A stretch of 64,000 nucleotides of DNA. It comes from Actinobacteria bacterium OV450 (GTDB lineage: Bacteria > Actinomycetota > Actinomycetes > Streptomycetales > Streptomycetaceae). The DNA lies in NCBI GenBank assembly GCA_001298555.1, contig LJCW01000076.1:1-64000 (forward strand), given 5' to 3'. Below, piece after piece: positions 17,261 through 28,503 of this stretch. Each line of letters starts with the position of its first letter. Position 1 is the stretch's first letter. Both the position numbers and the translations under genes were made by a program. The notes beneath the pieces were generated by a model, which saw only the letters and a program-made list of their open reading frames with translations, searched no databases and had not been told where the DNA came from.

Positions 17261-19657
17261 CTACGCGGACAGGGCGTGCTCGTCCGGACGGGCGGGCCGC
17301 GCGGCCCGGACCCCGCGCCGGCGCTGCACGGCGAGGAGGGCGCCCAGGAGCAGCAGGGCCGCCGCCGCGACGGCGGTGCCCGGCAGGAGACCCGGGGGCC
17401 GGAAGGTGCAGCTGATCGTCGTGGTGCCCGGGGTCAGGGGGACGGAGACCAGGCCCAGGTAGCCGGCGGCCGGCCGGCCGTTGCAGGTCCAGCCCGCGAT
17501 CGCCGGGGACGAGAGCACCGCCGTGCCCGTGGTGCCCGCCGGGACGGTGGCGCTGATGCCCGACGAGCCGACCCGCAGGGAGGTGGGGGCCGTCGCGCGG
17601 AGCCCGGCCACCGCCGCGTCCAGGCGGCCGCGGTCCAGGCAGGACAGGGCCCGGCGCGGCGGCGCGGGAGCGTCGAGGACGAGGGCCGAGGTGGCGCCCC
17701 GGGAGACGCCGAGCGGCTGGAGGGCCGCCCGGTTGCGGGGCGCGTTGCCGTTCAGCCGGAACGCGGGCCCGTCGGCCAGGTGCGCCGTCGCGTTGTACTC
17801 CGGTGCCCACAGGTAGGCCTCCGTGCCCGCGCGGCACACCCCGGGCGCGACGGGGTCCTCGTAGACGGGGGCGCCCAGCAGGAGTTCCTGGTTGGCGAAC
17901 GGCGGCCCGTCGGCCGCGTAGGACGGTGCGGGTCCCGGCGGCCGGACGGTGATCAGCGGGGGCACCTGCGCGCGGGCGACCGTGCCGTCCGGGCGCAGCC
18001 GGGCGCCGACGGCGAACACCGCGTCCGTCACCGGGTTGTCGATGCTCTGCACGTTGCGCCCGCGCGAGGTCCACCCGGCCCCGAGGGCCACCATCGTCCG
18101 CGTGAACACGTCCGGCGTGTGGCTGCTGTAGTAGGCGCCGCCCTCCCCGCCGAGCAGCAGCGGATCGTTGCCCGACAGGGCCGGGCGGCTCGGGTCCGTG
18201 CGGTACGCGGGCCAGCCGTCGGCGCCGGCCAGGGCCGTGGAGCGCGCGGAGTGCGCCGTACCCCACGAGGGGTAGTCGTCCAGGCCGGCCAGCTTGCCCT
18301 TGTGCCCGTACGCCGTGGTCGCCGCAGCCTGGCCGGCCAGGACCAGCGCCAGCACCCCGGCCGCCGGGAGGAGCAGCCTGCGGTGGCGCAGGCACCACCA
18401 GGCCGTGCCCGCCAGCAGCAGCCCGCCGCCGAACAGAGCGAACCCCCACGAGGTGGCCAGCGTGCTGCCGCTCGCGGCGAGGGCCGCCGCGGCCAGCACC
18501 GCCGCCCCCGCCGCCAGCGCCCGCGGCCCCGGCAGTCCGGCCGCCAGCGCGGTCCACGCGGCGATCACGGCCACTCCGGCCAGGACGAACGTCTGCCGGT
18601 AGGGACTGCCGTTCGGGGTCGCGAACACATGCCAGGCCAGGTGTGTCGGCGTCCACTGCAAGGAGACCAGCACGGCCGCCGTCAGCCCCGTCCACCACAG
18701 GCGGGTGCGCGCCGGAACCGCCCCGTGGAACGGCAGGGCCGCCACCAGCACCAGCGTGCCCGTGCCGACGAACAGCGCCGGAGAGGAGAAGGAGTACGTC
18801 GCGGGCAGGATCCGCGCGAAGAGGTCCGGCCAGGGCACCGGCCGGAACTGCCGCGTCCATCCCGGGTAGGCCTGCTTCGAGCTCAGGAAGAGGGGGACCA
18901 GCACCGGAGCGGAGACCGCGATGCCCAGCAGGGTCGTCGCCGCCCCGCGGCCGAGCACCCGTGCCCGTTCCCGCACCCCCTCCCGCGCCAGCACCACCCG
19001 TACCAGGAGCACCAGGGCGGCGCCCAGCGTCGCCATGTACGCGGTGTAGAAGTTCGCCGTCCAGCACAGCGCGACCACGAGGCCGGCGGCCGCCGGCCGG
19101 CGCCCCCGCAGCGCCCACTCACCCGTCAGGCACAGCAGCGGGAACGCGATCAGCCCGTCCAGCCACATCGGGTTGTACGAGGCCTCGATCACCGACCAGC
19201 CGCACAGCGCGTACGAGGCCCCCAGCAGGGCCGCCGCCCACCACGGCCCGCGGCGCTGGGTCCGCAGCAGCCACACCATGGCCGCCGCGGCGGCGGCCGT
19301 CTTCAGCACGGTGACCGCGTACACCGCGAGGTCGACGTCCTCGCGCGGGAAGAGGGCGACGAGCACCGCGAACGGGCTGGAGAGGTAGGTGCCGAAGTCG
19401 GGCAGGAAGCTCGTGCCGTAGCCCGACTGCCAGTTGAACAGCAGACCGCCCTGCGCCCGCCCGTGCAGGAGGTCCCACAGGTGGGCGTGGAAGGGGACGA
19501 ACTGATTGCCGAGGTCGTTGATGCTGCGGTGGCGGTGCCCGTACGGGAACACGCGGGCGACCGCGTCCCCGGTGCACACGGCCACCACCGTGATCAGGGC
19601 GGCGAGGGCGGAGCCGGACAGGCTCCGGCGGCGCGGCGAGCGGTGCGGTGTCGACAT
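17261..19657 (-). CDS. YfhO-family polytopic membrane protein
   Basis: The protein has about 798 residues. It opens with an Arg-rich cytoplasmic stretch and a first helix (LAALITVVAVCTGDAVARVF). The extracellular loop YGHRHRSINDLGNQFVPFHAHLWDLL then fits YfhO proteins, whose acidic DLxxQ region resembles GT-C glycosyltransferases. About a dozen helices follow, then a long extracellular domain and a final helix (LLPGTAVAAAALLLLGALLAV). YfhO proteins are implicated in glycosylation of cell-surface polymers from lipid-linked sugars. ATG 19657 is chosen by the protein pattern. No clear ribosome-binding site is seen, and the frame is open to 19792. Confidence 0.85.
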   Translation of the reverse strand: MSTPHRSPRRRSLSGSALAALITVVAVCTGDAVARVFPYGHRHRSINDLGNQFVPFHAHLWDLLHGRAQGGLLFNWQSGYGTSFLPDFGTYLSSPFAVLVALFPREDVDLAVYAVTVLKTAAAAAAMVWLLRTQRRGPWWAAALLGASYALCGWSVIEASYNPMWLDGLIAFPLLCLTGEWALRGRRPAAAGLVVALCWTANFYTAYMATLGAALVLLVRVVLAREGVRERARVLGRGAATTLLGIAVSAPVLVPLFLSSKQAYPGWTRQFRPVPWPDLFARILPATYSFSSPALFVGTGTLVLVAALPFHGAVPARTRLWWTGLTAAVLVSLQWTPTHLAWHVFATPNGSPYRQTFVLAGVAVIAAWTALAAGLPGPRALAAGAAVLAAAALAASGSTLATSWGFALFGGGLLLAGTAWWCLRHRRLLLPAAGVLALVLAGQAAATTAYGHKGKLAGLDDYPSWGTAHSARSTALAGADGWPAYRTDPSRPALSGNDPLLLGGEGGAYYSSHTPDVFTRTMVALGAGWTSRGRNVQSIDNPVTDAVFAVGARLRPDGTVARAQVPPLITVRPPGPAPSYAADGPPFANQELLLGAPVYEDPVAPGVCRAGTEAYLWAPEYNATAHLADGPAFRLNGNAPRNRAALQPLGVSRGATSALVLDAPAPPRRALSCLDRGRLDAAVAGLRATAPTSLRVGSSGISATVPAGTTGTAVLSSPAIAGWTCNGRPAAGYLGLVSVPLTPGTTTISCTFRPPGLLPGTAVAAAALLLLGALLAVQRRRGVRAARPARPDEHALSA

Positions 19658-19816
19658 GGTGGGCCGACTGTGGCACCACCGGTGGACCGGAGGGTGGCCA
19701 CGGAATGACCGTGACATCAACGGACGCGTACCCCAACACCCCGGGAATCGTTGGTCGAAGCAGTGGCTCGGATCACCGTGACTGCATACCATCGATCACC
19801 GCACGGCCTTCGGGGA

Positions 19817-19867
19817 TGTCCTGTCGACCAGGCCGGGCGTCGCGGGCCCGGCCTGGTCGACAGGACA
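19817..19867. repeat. 22-bp perfect inverted repeat in the leader of the SurA-like lipoprotein gene
   Basis: Arms 19817-19838 and 19846-19867 are perfectly complementary with a 7-base loop, and end 44 bases before the TTG start. It lies between divergent genes, where a simple terminator is not expected. It may be a leader attenuator, an mRNA-stability hairpin, or the end of an unseen short transcript. Confidence 0.85.
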
Positions 19868-19911
19868 CCCCCTGTGCACCGACGCACAATCTCCCGGCCC
19901 TGGAGGCTCCT

Positions 19912-20538
19912 TTGCACCGTCGCACAGCGCTCTCCGTCTCCGCCGCCCTGCTCGTGGCGGCCCCCCTGCTGTCCGCCTGCTCGGGCCAGGCCCGCGCCGG
20001 TACCGCGGCCGTCGTCGGCGGCGAACGGATCACCACCTCCGCGCTCCAGGCACAGGTGGGCGAGGTCCGCGCGGCGCAGAACGACTCCGGGCCGACCGCC
20101 GCCCAGCTGATCCAGGCCTCGCCCGGTCTGGAGCGCATCAAGCTGAACAAGATGATCCAGACGGTCGTCCTGGAGCGCGCCGCCGAGGACGCGGGCGTGA
20201 GCGTCAGCGAGAAGGAGGTCCAGGACTTCCGCAAGGCCCAGCTGGAGAAGGCCGGCGGCAGGGAGAAGCTGGCCGCGGCGGCGCTGGAACAGGCCCAGCT
20301 CGCGCCCGGCCAGCTCGACGCCGACGCCCGTTTCAAGCTGCTGCGCGACAAGCTGTTCGACCACTACGGCAGCCAGGACAAGGCCGTCGAGAAGCTCGCC
20401 TCCGCCGCGAAGGCCCTGCACATCGAGGTGAACCCGCGCTACGGCGTCTGGGACGCGCAGCAGATCGTGCTCGGTGACCAGGACACCCCCTGGATCGTCC
20501 AGCGGACCCGGCCCGAGCAGGCCCCCGCCGGAGCCTGA
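19912..20538 (+). CDS. SurA N-terminal-domain lipoprotein
   Basis: The protein has 208 residues. The signal peptide ends in lipobox LLSAC (Cys near residue 24), so it is lipid-anchored outside the membrane. The mature part (AAVVGGERITTSALQAQV, then a helical region) matches the SurA/PrsA N-terminal chaperone domain. No PPIase domain is present. TTG 19912 is supported by GGAGG 5 bases upstream and because it places a proper signal peptide at the start. It is probably a chaperone for secreted proteins. mazG follows 30 bases later. Confidence 0.88.
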   Translation: MHRRTALSVSAALLVAAPLLSACSGQARAGTAAVVGGERITTSALQAQVGEVRAAQNDSGPTAAQLIQASPGLERIKLNKMIQTVVLERAAEDAGVSVSEKEVQDFRKAQLEKAGGREKLAAAALEQAQLAPGQLDADARFKLLRDKLFDHYGSQDKAVEKLASAAKALHIEVNPRYGVWDAQQIVLGDQDTPWIVQRTRPEQAPAGA

Positions 20539-20568
20539 GCCGTCCGGGGGAGGAGGTAGGTTCGGAGG

Positions 20569-21651
20569 GTGAACGACCACGCCGCCGAACCCGCCCCCCC
20601 CCCCCCCCCCGCCGACGCACCGGCCGTCGGCCGGATCGTCCTGCTGACCGCCAGCCACCGGGTCGCCCCCGGCCTGCTGTCCTGGCCGGCCTGGCAGACC
20701 CTGCACGCCGCGGACCGGGTCCTGTGCGCCGACCCCGGCCACCCGCAGCTGCCGTACCTGCGCGAGGCGGGCGTCGACGTCGTGCACGAGACCCCGGACG
20801 CGCGCGAGCTCGTCGAGGCCTGCGCCGGCGGCCGCACGGTCGTGGTGATCCCGGGCGGCGAGGGAGACCAGCGGCTCACCGACGGGCTTGCCCGGCTGGC
20901 CGGCTCCGGCCGCGTCGAGATGCCCGACCTGGAACTGCTGCCCGGCTCCTACGACCTGCCCGGCGCGCGCCTGCTCGACCTCGTCCAGGTGATGGACTGG
21001 GTCCGCCGCGAATGCCCCTGGACCTCGCGCCAGACCCACGAGGGCCTCGTCAAGTACGCGATCGAGGAGGCGTACGAGCTCGTCGAGGCCATCGAGGACG
21101 GGGACCGCGAGGCGCTGCGCGAGGAACTCGGCGACGTCCTGCTCCAGGTGGTCTTCCACGCGCGCATCGCCGAGGAGGACCCCGACCGGCCCTTCTCCGT
21201 CGACGACGTGGCCGGCAGCCTCGTCGAGAAGCTGATCCACCGGCATCCGCACGTCTTCGGGGACGCGGAGGCGCTGACCCCGGAGGACGTCCACGCGCAC
21301 TGGCAGCGCACCAAGGCGGTCGAGAAGCAGCGGGAGTCGGTCACCGACGGGGTCCCGCTGGGCCAGCCAGGGCTCGCGCTCGCGGCCAAGCTCGCCGGCC
21401 GGGTCCGCTCGGCCGGGGTGCCCGTGGAGCTGCCCCGCGGCGAGGGCGTCGGGTACGAGCTGCTGGAACTGGCGGCGCGCGCCGAGGCGGCCGGGACCGA
21501 CCCCGAGACCGCGCTGCGGGCCGCGGCCCGCGTCTACCGGGACGCGATCCGCGCCGCGGAGGGCCTCGGCGGGGACGGCGGCGAACGCGACGGCGAGGAC
21601 GACGGCCAGGACGACGGCCAGGACGACGGCCAGGAGGACGGCGGGGCGTGA
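20569..21651 (+). CDS. mazG: Nucleoside triphosphate pyrophosphohydrolase MazG
   Basis: The protein has 360 residues. The first 130 resemble a degenerate tetrapyrrole-methylase-like module, as in YabN-type fusions. The MazG domain follows, with the metal ligands of the EEAYELVEAIE...EELGDVLLQ helices near residues 165-195, then a second MazG-like part. It hydrolyses (d)NTPs to the monophosphate and pyrophosphate. A run of 17 C near codon 9 encodes a poly-Pro stretch. The C-terminus is an acidic tandem repeat (DDGQ three times) ending in a duplicated stop region. GTG 20569 follows AGGAGG at 20551 and GGAGG directly before it. Confidence 0.9.
   Translation: MNDHAAEPAPPPPPADAPAVGRIVLLTASHRVAPGLLSWPAWQTLHAADRVLCADPGHPQLPYLREAGVDVVHETPDARELVEACAGGRTVVVIPGGEGDQRLTDGLARLAGSGRVEMPDLELLPGSYDLPGARLLDLVQVMDWVRRECPWTSRQTHEGLVKYAIEEAYELVEAIEDGDREALREELGDVLLQVVFHARIAEEDPDRPFSVDDVAGSLVEKLIHRHPHVFGDAEALTPEDVHAHWQRTKAVEKQRESVTDGVPLGQPGLALAAKLAGRVRSAGVPVELPRGEGVGYELLELAARAEAAGTDPETALRAAARVYRDAIRAAEGLGGDGGERDGEDDGQDDGQDDGQEDGGA
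20594..20610 (+). repeat. C17 homopolymer inside mazG
   Basis: Seventeen consecutive C residues lie at about codons 9-14 of mazG. A one-base slip would shift the frame before the enzyme domain. It may also be a length-error point in the assembly. Confidence 0.95.
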
Positions 21652-21696
21652 TCCGCGGCGCTGCGCTCGGCGGGGGGTGATCCGCGGCGCCGCGCC
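21639..21696. repeat. 29-bp tandem duplication over the mazG stop codon
   Basis: Units 21639-21667 and 21668-21696 agree at 26 of 29 positions. The first contains the TGA of mazG, and the second repeats it in the same context. Confidence 0.85.
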
Positions 21697-21707
21697 GCAG
21701 GACCCGG

Positions 21708-22922
21708 TCAGGCCCGGGGCGCGCGGCCCGAGGGGTCGTGCCAGTGCGGTGCGGGACGGCTGAGGAACCACTCCCCGAAGCCCAGGGGGCGGCCGTTCGG
21801 GCCGTGCCCGGTGCCGGCGGCGGGTGCACCGTCGTGGAAGATCCGGCCGGGCGGGGCGCCCAGCCCCTCCAGCAGGTCCACGGTCTGCTCGACGAACGGC
21901 GGCGGTCCGCTGAGGTAGACGTCCTGATCGGGCCACCGGGCCCGGTGGCCGAGCGCGGTCGCGAGCCGCGCGGTGGCCTGGTCGCGGTGCTGCCCCGGGG
22001 CGGGCGTGATGTAGGTGACGCCGAGCCAGCCGAAGGCGGCGGCGTACTCGTCGATCAGCGGGCGGTCGTAGAGGTGCGCGGCGTCGCGGGCGACGACGAA
22101 GAGCCGTACGTCCTGATCGGGGGGCTGTCCGGCGAGCTCCTCCAGCAGGGCCCGGATCGGCGCCCAGCCGGTGCCCGCCGCGATGAGGCTGACCGGGCGG
22201 CCGGCGCGGCGCAGGGTCAGCTGCCCGGAGGCCGGGCCGAGCCGCAGCATCTCGCCGGGGCGGGCCTCGCGGACCAGGGCGGTGCTCAGCCGGCCGTGCC
22301 GGACGCGGCTGACGTGCAGGTCGAGGGTGCCGTCCGGGCGGGGGGCGTTGGCGATGGAGTACGTGCGCCAGGCCGCCGGGACCCGTGGGCTGCTCACGCT
22401 CACGTACTGGCCGGGCCGGTGGGGGAAGGGGGCGTGCGGGCGCAGGGTCAGCACCCCCGTGTCCTGCCCGTACCGGAGGTGGCGGACGATCTCGGCGTCC
22501 CACCACGGGGGGTCCTCGCTCGCGGCGGCCCCGGCCATCATGGCGTCGGCGATCACCTGGTAGGCCTCGGACCAGGCCTTCTCCACGGCCGGGGTCCAGG
22601 CGTCGCCGCAGGTCCGGGCGAGCGCGGCGAGCAGGCTCGCGCCGACGGCGGCGTAGTGCTCGGGGCGGGCGCGGAACTTGCGGTGGTCGCGTCCGAGGGC
22701 GTGGAGATAGGGGAGGAGGCTCTCGTCGCCGAGGCGGGCGACCACGTGGGTGAGCGCGGCGAACAGCCGGTCGCGCTGGCGCTCCATGTCCTGGGCGGAG
22801 GCCGGGAAGAGCTCACGGATCCCGGGGTTGTGCCAGAAGAGGTGGGTGTAGAAGTACTTGACCGCGTGTTCGGCCCGTCTCTCCGCCACCGCGAAGCTGC
22901 TCTTCAAGATCCTCACGTCCAC
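21708..22922 (-). CDS. Flavohemoglobin-like globin/FAD-NAD reductase
   Basis: The protein has 404 residues. The globin domain (1-140) has likely B10 Tyr in KYFYTHLFWHNPG and proximal His80 in GRDHRKFRARPEHY. The ferredoxin-reductase part (150-375) has the FAD motif RTYSIAN and the NAD-binding block AAGTGWAPIRALLEEL, ending in the C-terminal SGPPPFVE region. Flavohemoglobins turn nitric oxide and oxygen into nitrate. GTG 22922 is chosen because family members start just before the LKSSF motif; the frame is open to 23000. It diverges from a P450 gene across a CCCCATATGGGG palindrome. Confidence 0.9.
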   Translation of the reverse strand: MDVRILKSSFAVAERRAEHAVKYFYTHLFWHNPGIRELFPASAQDMERQRDRLFAALTHVVARLGDESLLPYLHALGRDHRKFRARPEHYAAVGASLLAALARTCGDAWTPAVEKAWSEAYQVIADAMMAGAAASEDPPWWDAEIVRHLRYGQDTGVLTLRPHAPFPHRPGQYVSVSSPRVPAAWRTYSIANAPRPDGTLDLHVSRVRHGRLSTALVREARPGEMLRLGPASGQLTLRRAGRPVSLIAAGTGWAPIRALLEELAGQPPDQDVRLFVVARDAAHLYDRPLIDEYAAAFGWLGVTYITPAPGQHRDQATARLATALGHRARWPDQDVYLSGPPPFVEQTVDLLEGLGAPPGRIFHDGAPAAGTGHGPNGRPLGFGEWFLSRPAPHWHDPSGRAPRA

Positions 22923-22994
22923 AGCACCGAAAGTAGGAACGCCGGACAGCGCGGAGTCAAGGGAGGGCGGATCTACGGACAGCCGCGGCGAACA

Positions 22995-23006
22995 CCCCAT
23001 ATGGGG
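22995..23006. promoter_or_regulatory. CCCCATATGGGG palindrome in globin/P450 divergent region
   Basis: A perfect 12-bp palindrome lies 32 bases before the P450 start and 73 before the globin start. It is a candidate operator. No regulator gene is adjacent. Confidence 0.4.
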
Positions 23007-23037
23007 CGACGGCCGGCCCGCGGGATACGGTCAGCGG

Positions 23038-24312
23038 GTGCATGAGCCGACCTCCGCAGCCCCCGCAGACAGCACTCCTCCCCAGGGCCCGACCCTGTTC
23101 GACTGGGAGTTCGCGACCGATCCGTACCCCGCGTACGCCTGGCTGCGCGAGCACTCCCCGGTGCACCGCACCAAGCTGCCGAGCGGGGTCGAGGCCTGGC
23201 TGGTCACCCGGTACGCCGACGCCCGCCAGGCCCTCGCCGACCAGCGGCTCAGCAAGAACCCGGCGCACCACGCCGAGCCGGCGCACGCCAAGGGCAAGAC
23301 CGGGATTCCGGGCGAGCGCAAGGCGGAGCTGATGACCCATCTGCTCAACATCGACCCGCCGGACCACACGCGGCTGCGGCGGCTGGTGTCGAAGGCGTTC
23401 ACCCCGCGGCGGGTCGCCGAGTTCGCCCCGCGGGTGCAGGAGCTGACCGACCACCTCATCGACCGGTTCGCGAGCAAGGGGGAAGCGGACCTCATCCACG
23501 AGTTCGCGTTCCCGCTCCCCATCTACGCCATCTGCGAGATGCTCGGCGTACCGCGCGAGGACCAGGACGACTTCCGCGACTGGGCCGGGATGATGATCCG
23601 CCACGGCGGCGGTCCGCGCGGCGGGGTCGCCCGCTCCGTGAAGCAGATGCGGACCTATCTCGGCGAACTCATCCACCGCAAAAGGGATGATCTGGGCAAT
23701 GACCTGATTTCGGACCTCATCCGCGCGAGCGACCACGGCGACCACCTGACGGAGGCCGAGGCCACCGCCATGGCCTTCATCCTGCTCTTCGCCGGCTTCG
23801 AGACGACCGTCAACCTCATCGGCAACGGCGTCCACTCCCTCTTCATGAACCCCGACCAGCGCACCCGCCTCCAGGACTCCCTCGCCGCAGGGGAGAGCGG
23901 CCTGCTGGAGACGGGCGTCGAGGAGCTGCTGCGCTACGACGGCCCCGTGGAGCTGGCCACCTGGCGGTTCGCCACCGAGCCGCTGACCCTCGGGGACAAG
24001 GACGTCGCCGCGGGGGATCCGGTTCTCGTCGTGCTCGCCGCGGCCGACCGGGACCCCGGGCGGTTCGCCGATCCGGACGCCCTCGACCTCTCCCGCGCCG
24101 ACAACCAGCACCTCGGGTACGGACACGGCATCCACTACTGCCTGGGTGCTCCGCTCGCACGACTTGAAGGACAGACGGCGCTTGCGACTTTGCTCACGCG
24201 TCTGCCCGATCTGGAACTCGCTGTTCCGCCCAACGAGCTTCGCTGGCGCGGCGGTCTGATCATGCGTGGCCTGCGCACTCTTCCTGTCCGGTTCGCACCT
24301 CGAAACGCCTGA
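23038..24312 (+). CDS. Cytochrome P450
   Basis: The protein has 424 residues. It shows the I-helix LLFAGFETT near residue 254 (Glu-Thr as the acid-alcohol pair), ExxR in EELLR, and the heme loop LGYGHGIHYCLGAPLAR with ligand Cys368. It is a soluble bacterial class I P450. The substrate and redox partner are not shown by context, as no ferredoxin is adjacent. GTG 23038 has no clear ribosome site, but a GATACG element eight bases upstream could serve as the -10 of a leaderless transcript. The frame upstream overlaps the divergent globin gene. Confidence 0.92.
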   Translation: MHEPTSAAPADSTPPQGPTLFDWEFATDPYPAYAWLREHSPVHRTKLPSGVEAWLVTRYADARQALADQRLSKNPAHHAEPAHAKGKTGIPGERKAELMTHLLNIDPPDHTRLRRLVSKAFTPRRVAEFAPRVQELTDHLIDRFASKGEADLIHEFAFPLPIYAICEMLGVPREDQDDFRDWAGMMIRHGGGPRGGVARSVKQMRTYLGELIHRKRDDLGNDLISDLIRASDHGDHLTEAEATAMAFILLFAGFETTVNLIGNGVHSLFMNPDQRTRLQDSLAAGESGLLETGVEELLRYDGPVELATWRFATEPLTLGDKDVAAGDPVLVVLAAADRDPGRFADPDALDLSRADNQHLGYGHGIHYCLGAPLARLEGQTALATLLTRLPDLELAVPPNELRWRGGLIMRGLRTLPVRFAPRNA

Positions 24313-24414
24313 ACGTCCCCTGACCGGAAGTCAGCGCACGCCAAGAGTTGTGACTTGCATGCCAACAAGGCTAGGTTCTGCCGTTACCCAGCCGTTATGC
24401 GAAAGGTGCAGCTC

Positions 24415-25449
24415 ATGCGTTCCGGGAACGGCCGCCACAGACGCCCCCGCCAGGTACCCGCGATAGTCGTCACCGCCGGAGTCACAGGCTCCGCGCTGGC
24501 GCTGCCGCTGCTCGCCGCCACCGGCGCGAGCGCGGCCGACACCTCGACGTGGGACAAGGTCGCCGAGTGCGAGAGCGGTGGTTCCTGGAGCGCGAACGTC
24601 GGCAGCGGGTCCTACGGCGGACTTTCGTTCACGCAGGAGCAGTGGAACGCCTCGGGCGGCCAGGAGTTCGCCGAGCGCCCCGACCTCGCCAGCCGTTCCC
24701 AGCAGATCGCCGTCGCCGAGCGCGTGCTGGGCAGCCAGGGCCCCCAGGCCTGGGGCCAGTGCTCGGAATCGGCCGGACTGACCCAGCAGGCCCCCGCGGC
24801 GTCCGTCGACCCGGGCCTGCCCGGCACCCTCGCTCCCGTCGCCCCGAGCGCCTCGCGCCCCGACGCCTCGGTCCCGAAGGGCGGCTCCGGCGCGAAGGCG
24901 ACCGACTTCGGCGCCCCGACCCACGGTCCGTCCCCCGTCTTCACGCTGCCGCCGGCGCCGCTCGCACCGAACAGCGGACTGCCCGTCATGCCCGAGCCGG
25001 ACGCGCCGTCCACGTCGCCGACGGCCCCGGTGCTCCCGGGCGACCCGACCGCGACCCCGGGCACCCCCACGCTCCCGACGACGCCCACCACGCCGGGGAC
25101 GACCCCGACCGCCCCCGCCGGCACCACGGACCCGAACGCCCCGGTCACCCCGGCCGCCCCGGCGACCCCGACCACCCAGGGCGCCCCGGCCGCCTCCGGC
25201 GACCCGGCCGGCATCCCGGACGTCTCCGGCACCGGCAAGCACCGTGGCACGCCCGCCGTCGAGGCGCCCGCGTCCCCCGGCGCGGCGGCGGACCCCTCGT
25301 ACACCGTCAAGGAGGGCGACAGCCTGGCGACCATCGCGTCCGCCAAGAAGGTCAAGGGCGGCTGGAACGCGCTCTACGCGGCCAACGAGCAGGTCATCGG
25401 GGATGACGCCAATCTGATCAAGCCCGGTCAGAATCTGGATCTAAGTTAG
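24415..25449 (+). CDS. Secreted Rpf-type muralytic protein with LysM
   Basis: The protein has 344 residues. The signal peptide (1-40) ends at GASA|AD. The Rpf (resuscitation-promoting factor) transglycosylase domain follows, with WDKVAECESGG and catalytic Glu near 53, to about residue 120. Then comes a 150-residue Pro/Thr/Ala-rich linker and a C-terminal LysM (YTVKEGDSLATIASAKKV...LIKPGQNLDL) that binds peptidoglycan. It cleaves cell-wall glycan in germination and growth. ATG 24415 lies 8 bases after GAAAGG. A second Rpf gene follows, but this one has no riboswitch-like leader. Confidence 0.93.
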   Translation: MRSGNGRHRRPRQVPAIVVTAGVTGSALALPLLAATGASAADTSTWDKVAECESGGSWSANVGSGSYGGLSFTQEQWNASGGQEFAERPDLASRSQQIAVAERVLGSQGPQAWGQCSESAGLTQQAPAASVDPGLPGTLAPVAPSASRPDASVPKGGSGAKATDFGAPTHGPSPVFTLPPAPLAPNSGLPVMPEPDAPSTSPTAPVLPGDPTATPGTPTLPTTPTTPGTTPTAPAGTTDPNAPVTPAAPATPTTQGAPAASGDPAGIPDVSGTGKHRGTPAVEAPASPGAAADPSYTVKEGDSLATIASAKKVKGGWNALYAANEQVIGDDANLIKPGQNLDLS

Positions 25450-25612
25450 GAATAGCGGCACTTCGGACACCCGGAACGAGTTGAATGTCCGTTATCTGCA
25501 AGTGAGACATGTGTCTCTTCCGGTCAACTGGCGTGTCCCGCCTGCCGCCTTCCGCAAACCCCGCCCTCACCTGCGCAAATGCCCACAAGGAGAGCGCAAG
25601 TAGGGCCCGTTT

Positions 25613-25644
25613 CTCCCCGGTGTTCCTCGTTGAACATCGGGGAG
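25613..25644. terminator. Hairpin downstream of first Rpf gene
   Basis: Thirteen-base arms 25613-25625 and 25632-25644 (one G-U pair) have a 6-base loop. It lies 164 bases after the first Rpf stop and before the rpfA leader, so it may end the first transcript. Confidence 0.6.
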
Positions 25645-25663
25645 GGACCTGTCTACCTTCTGA

Positions 25664-26614
<951 letters not shown>

Positions 26615-26660
26615 ATCCTGCGGTGAACAACCGCACAAGCGTGCACGGCACGTGACATCC

Positions 26661-26700
26661 CCACCGCCCGGCGCGTCTCCCCTCACGCGCCGGGCGGTGG
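26661..26700 (+). terminator. rpfA terminator
   Basis: Perfect 16-bp arms with an 8-base loop are followed by a T-rich tetramer. Confidence 0.9.
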
Positions 26701-26880
26701 TGTCTTCCCGCTCCGGTCGCGGTCGGCACCCGGCCCGAGGCCGTTCCGGACGGCCCGGAATCCGGCCGAGACGCTGATGATCAAGGGTCGTATGTCCTGG
26801 AAGGCGGGTATTCGGGCCCTTTTTCGTCCCAGGAGGCGGGCGGTCGGCCGGCCGAGCGCCCGGAGCCGGTTAGGCTCTAG

Positions 26881-28360
<1,480 letters not shown>

Positions 28361-28428
28361 AGAGCACCCAGCAGGCAGCCGGCAGGCACGGGACGGGGCA
28401 ATCACGCTCTTGCCCCTCCCGCCTTCCG

Positions 28429-28469
28429 TACGTCCCCGCACTCGGTCCCGTACCGTGTGCGGGGACGTA
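28429..28469. terminator. Hairpin between eno and divIC
   Basis: Perfect 13-bp arms 28429-28441 and 28457-28469 enclose a 15-base loop. It may be the eno terminator displaced by the repeat array, or a structure in the divIC leader. Confidence 0.6.
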
Positions 28470-28503
28470 TTGCGTAGCGCGTACATAAGGGGAGGCGGGG
28501 TCA

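Noticed and set aside
24331..25242. Minus-strand frame under the first Rpf gene
   Set aside because: The plus-strand gene has a signal peptide, Rpf and LysM domains; the opposite frame is Gly/Arg-rich noise.
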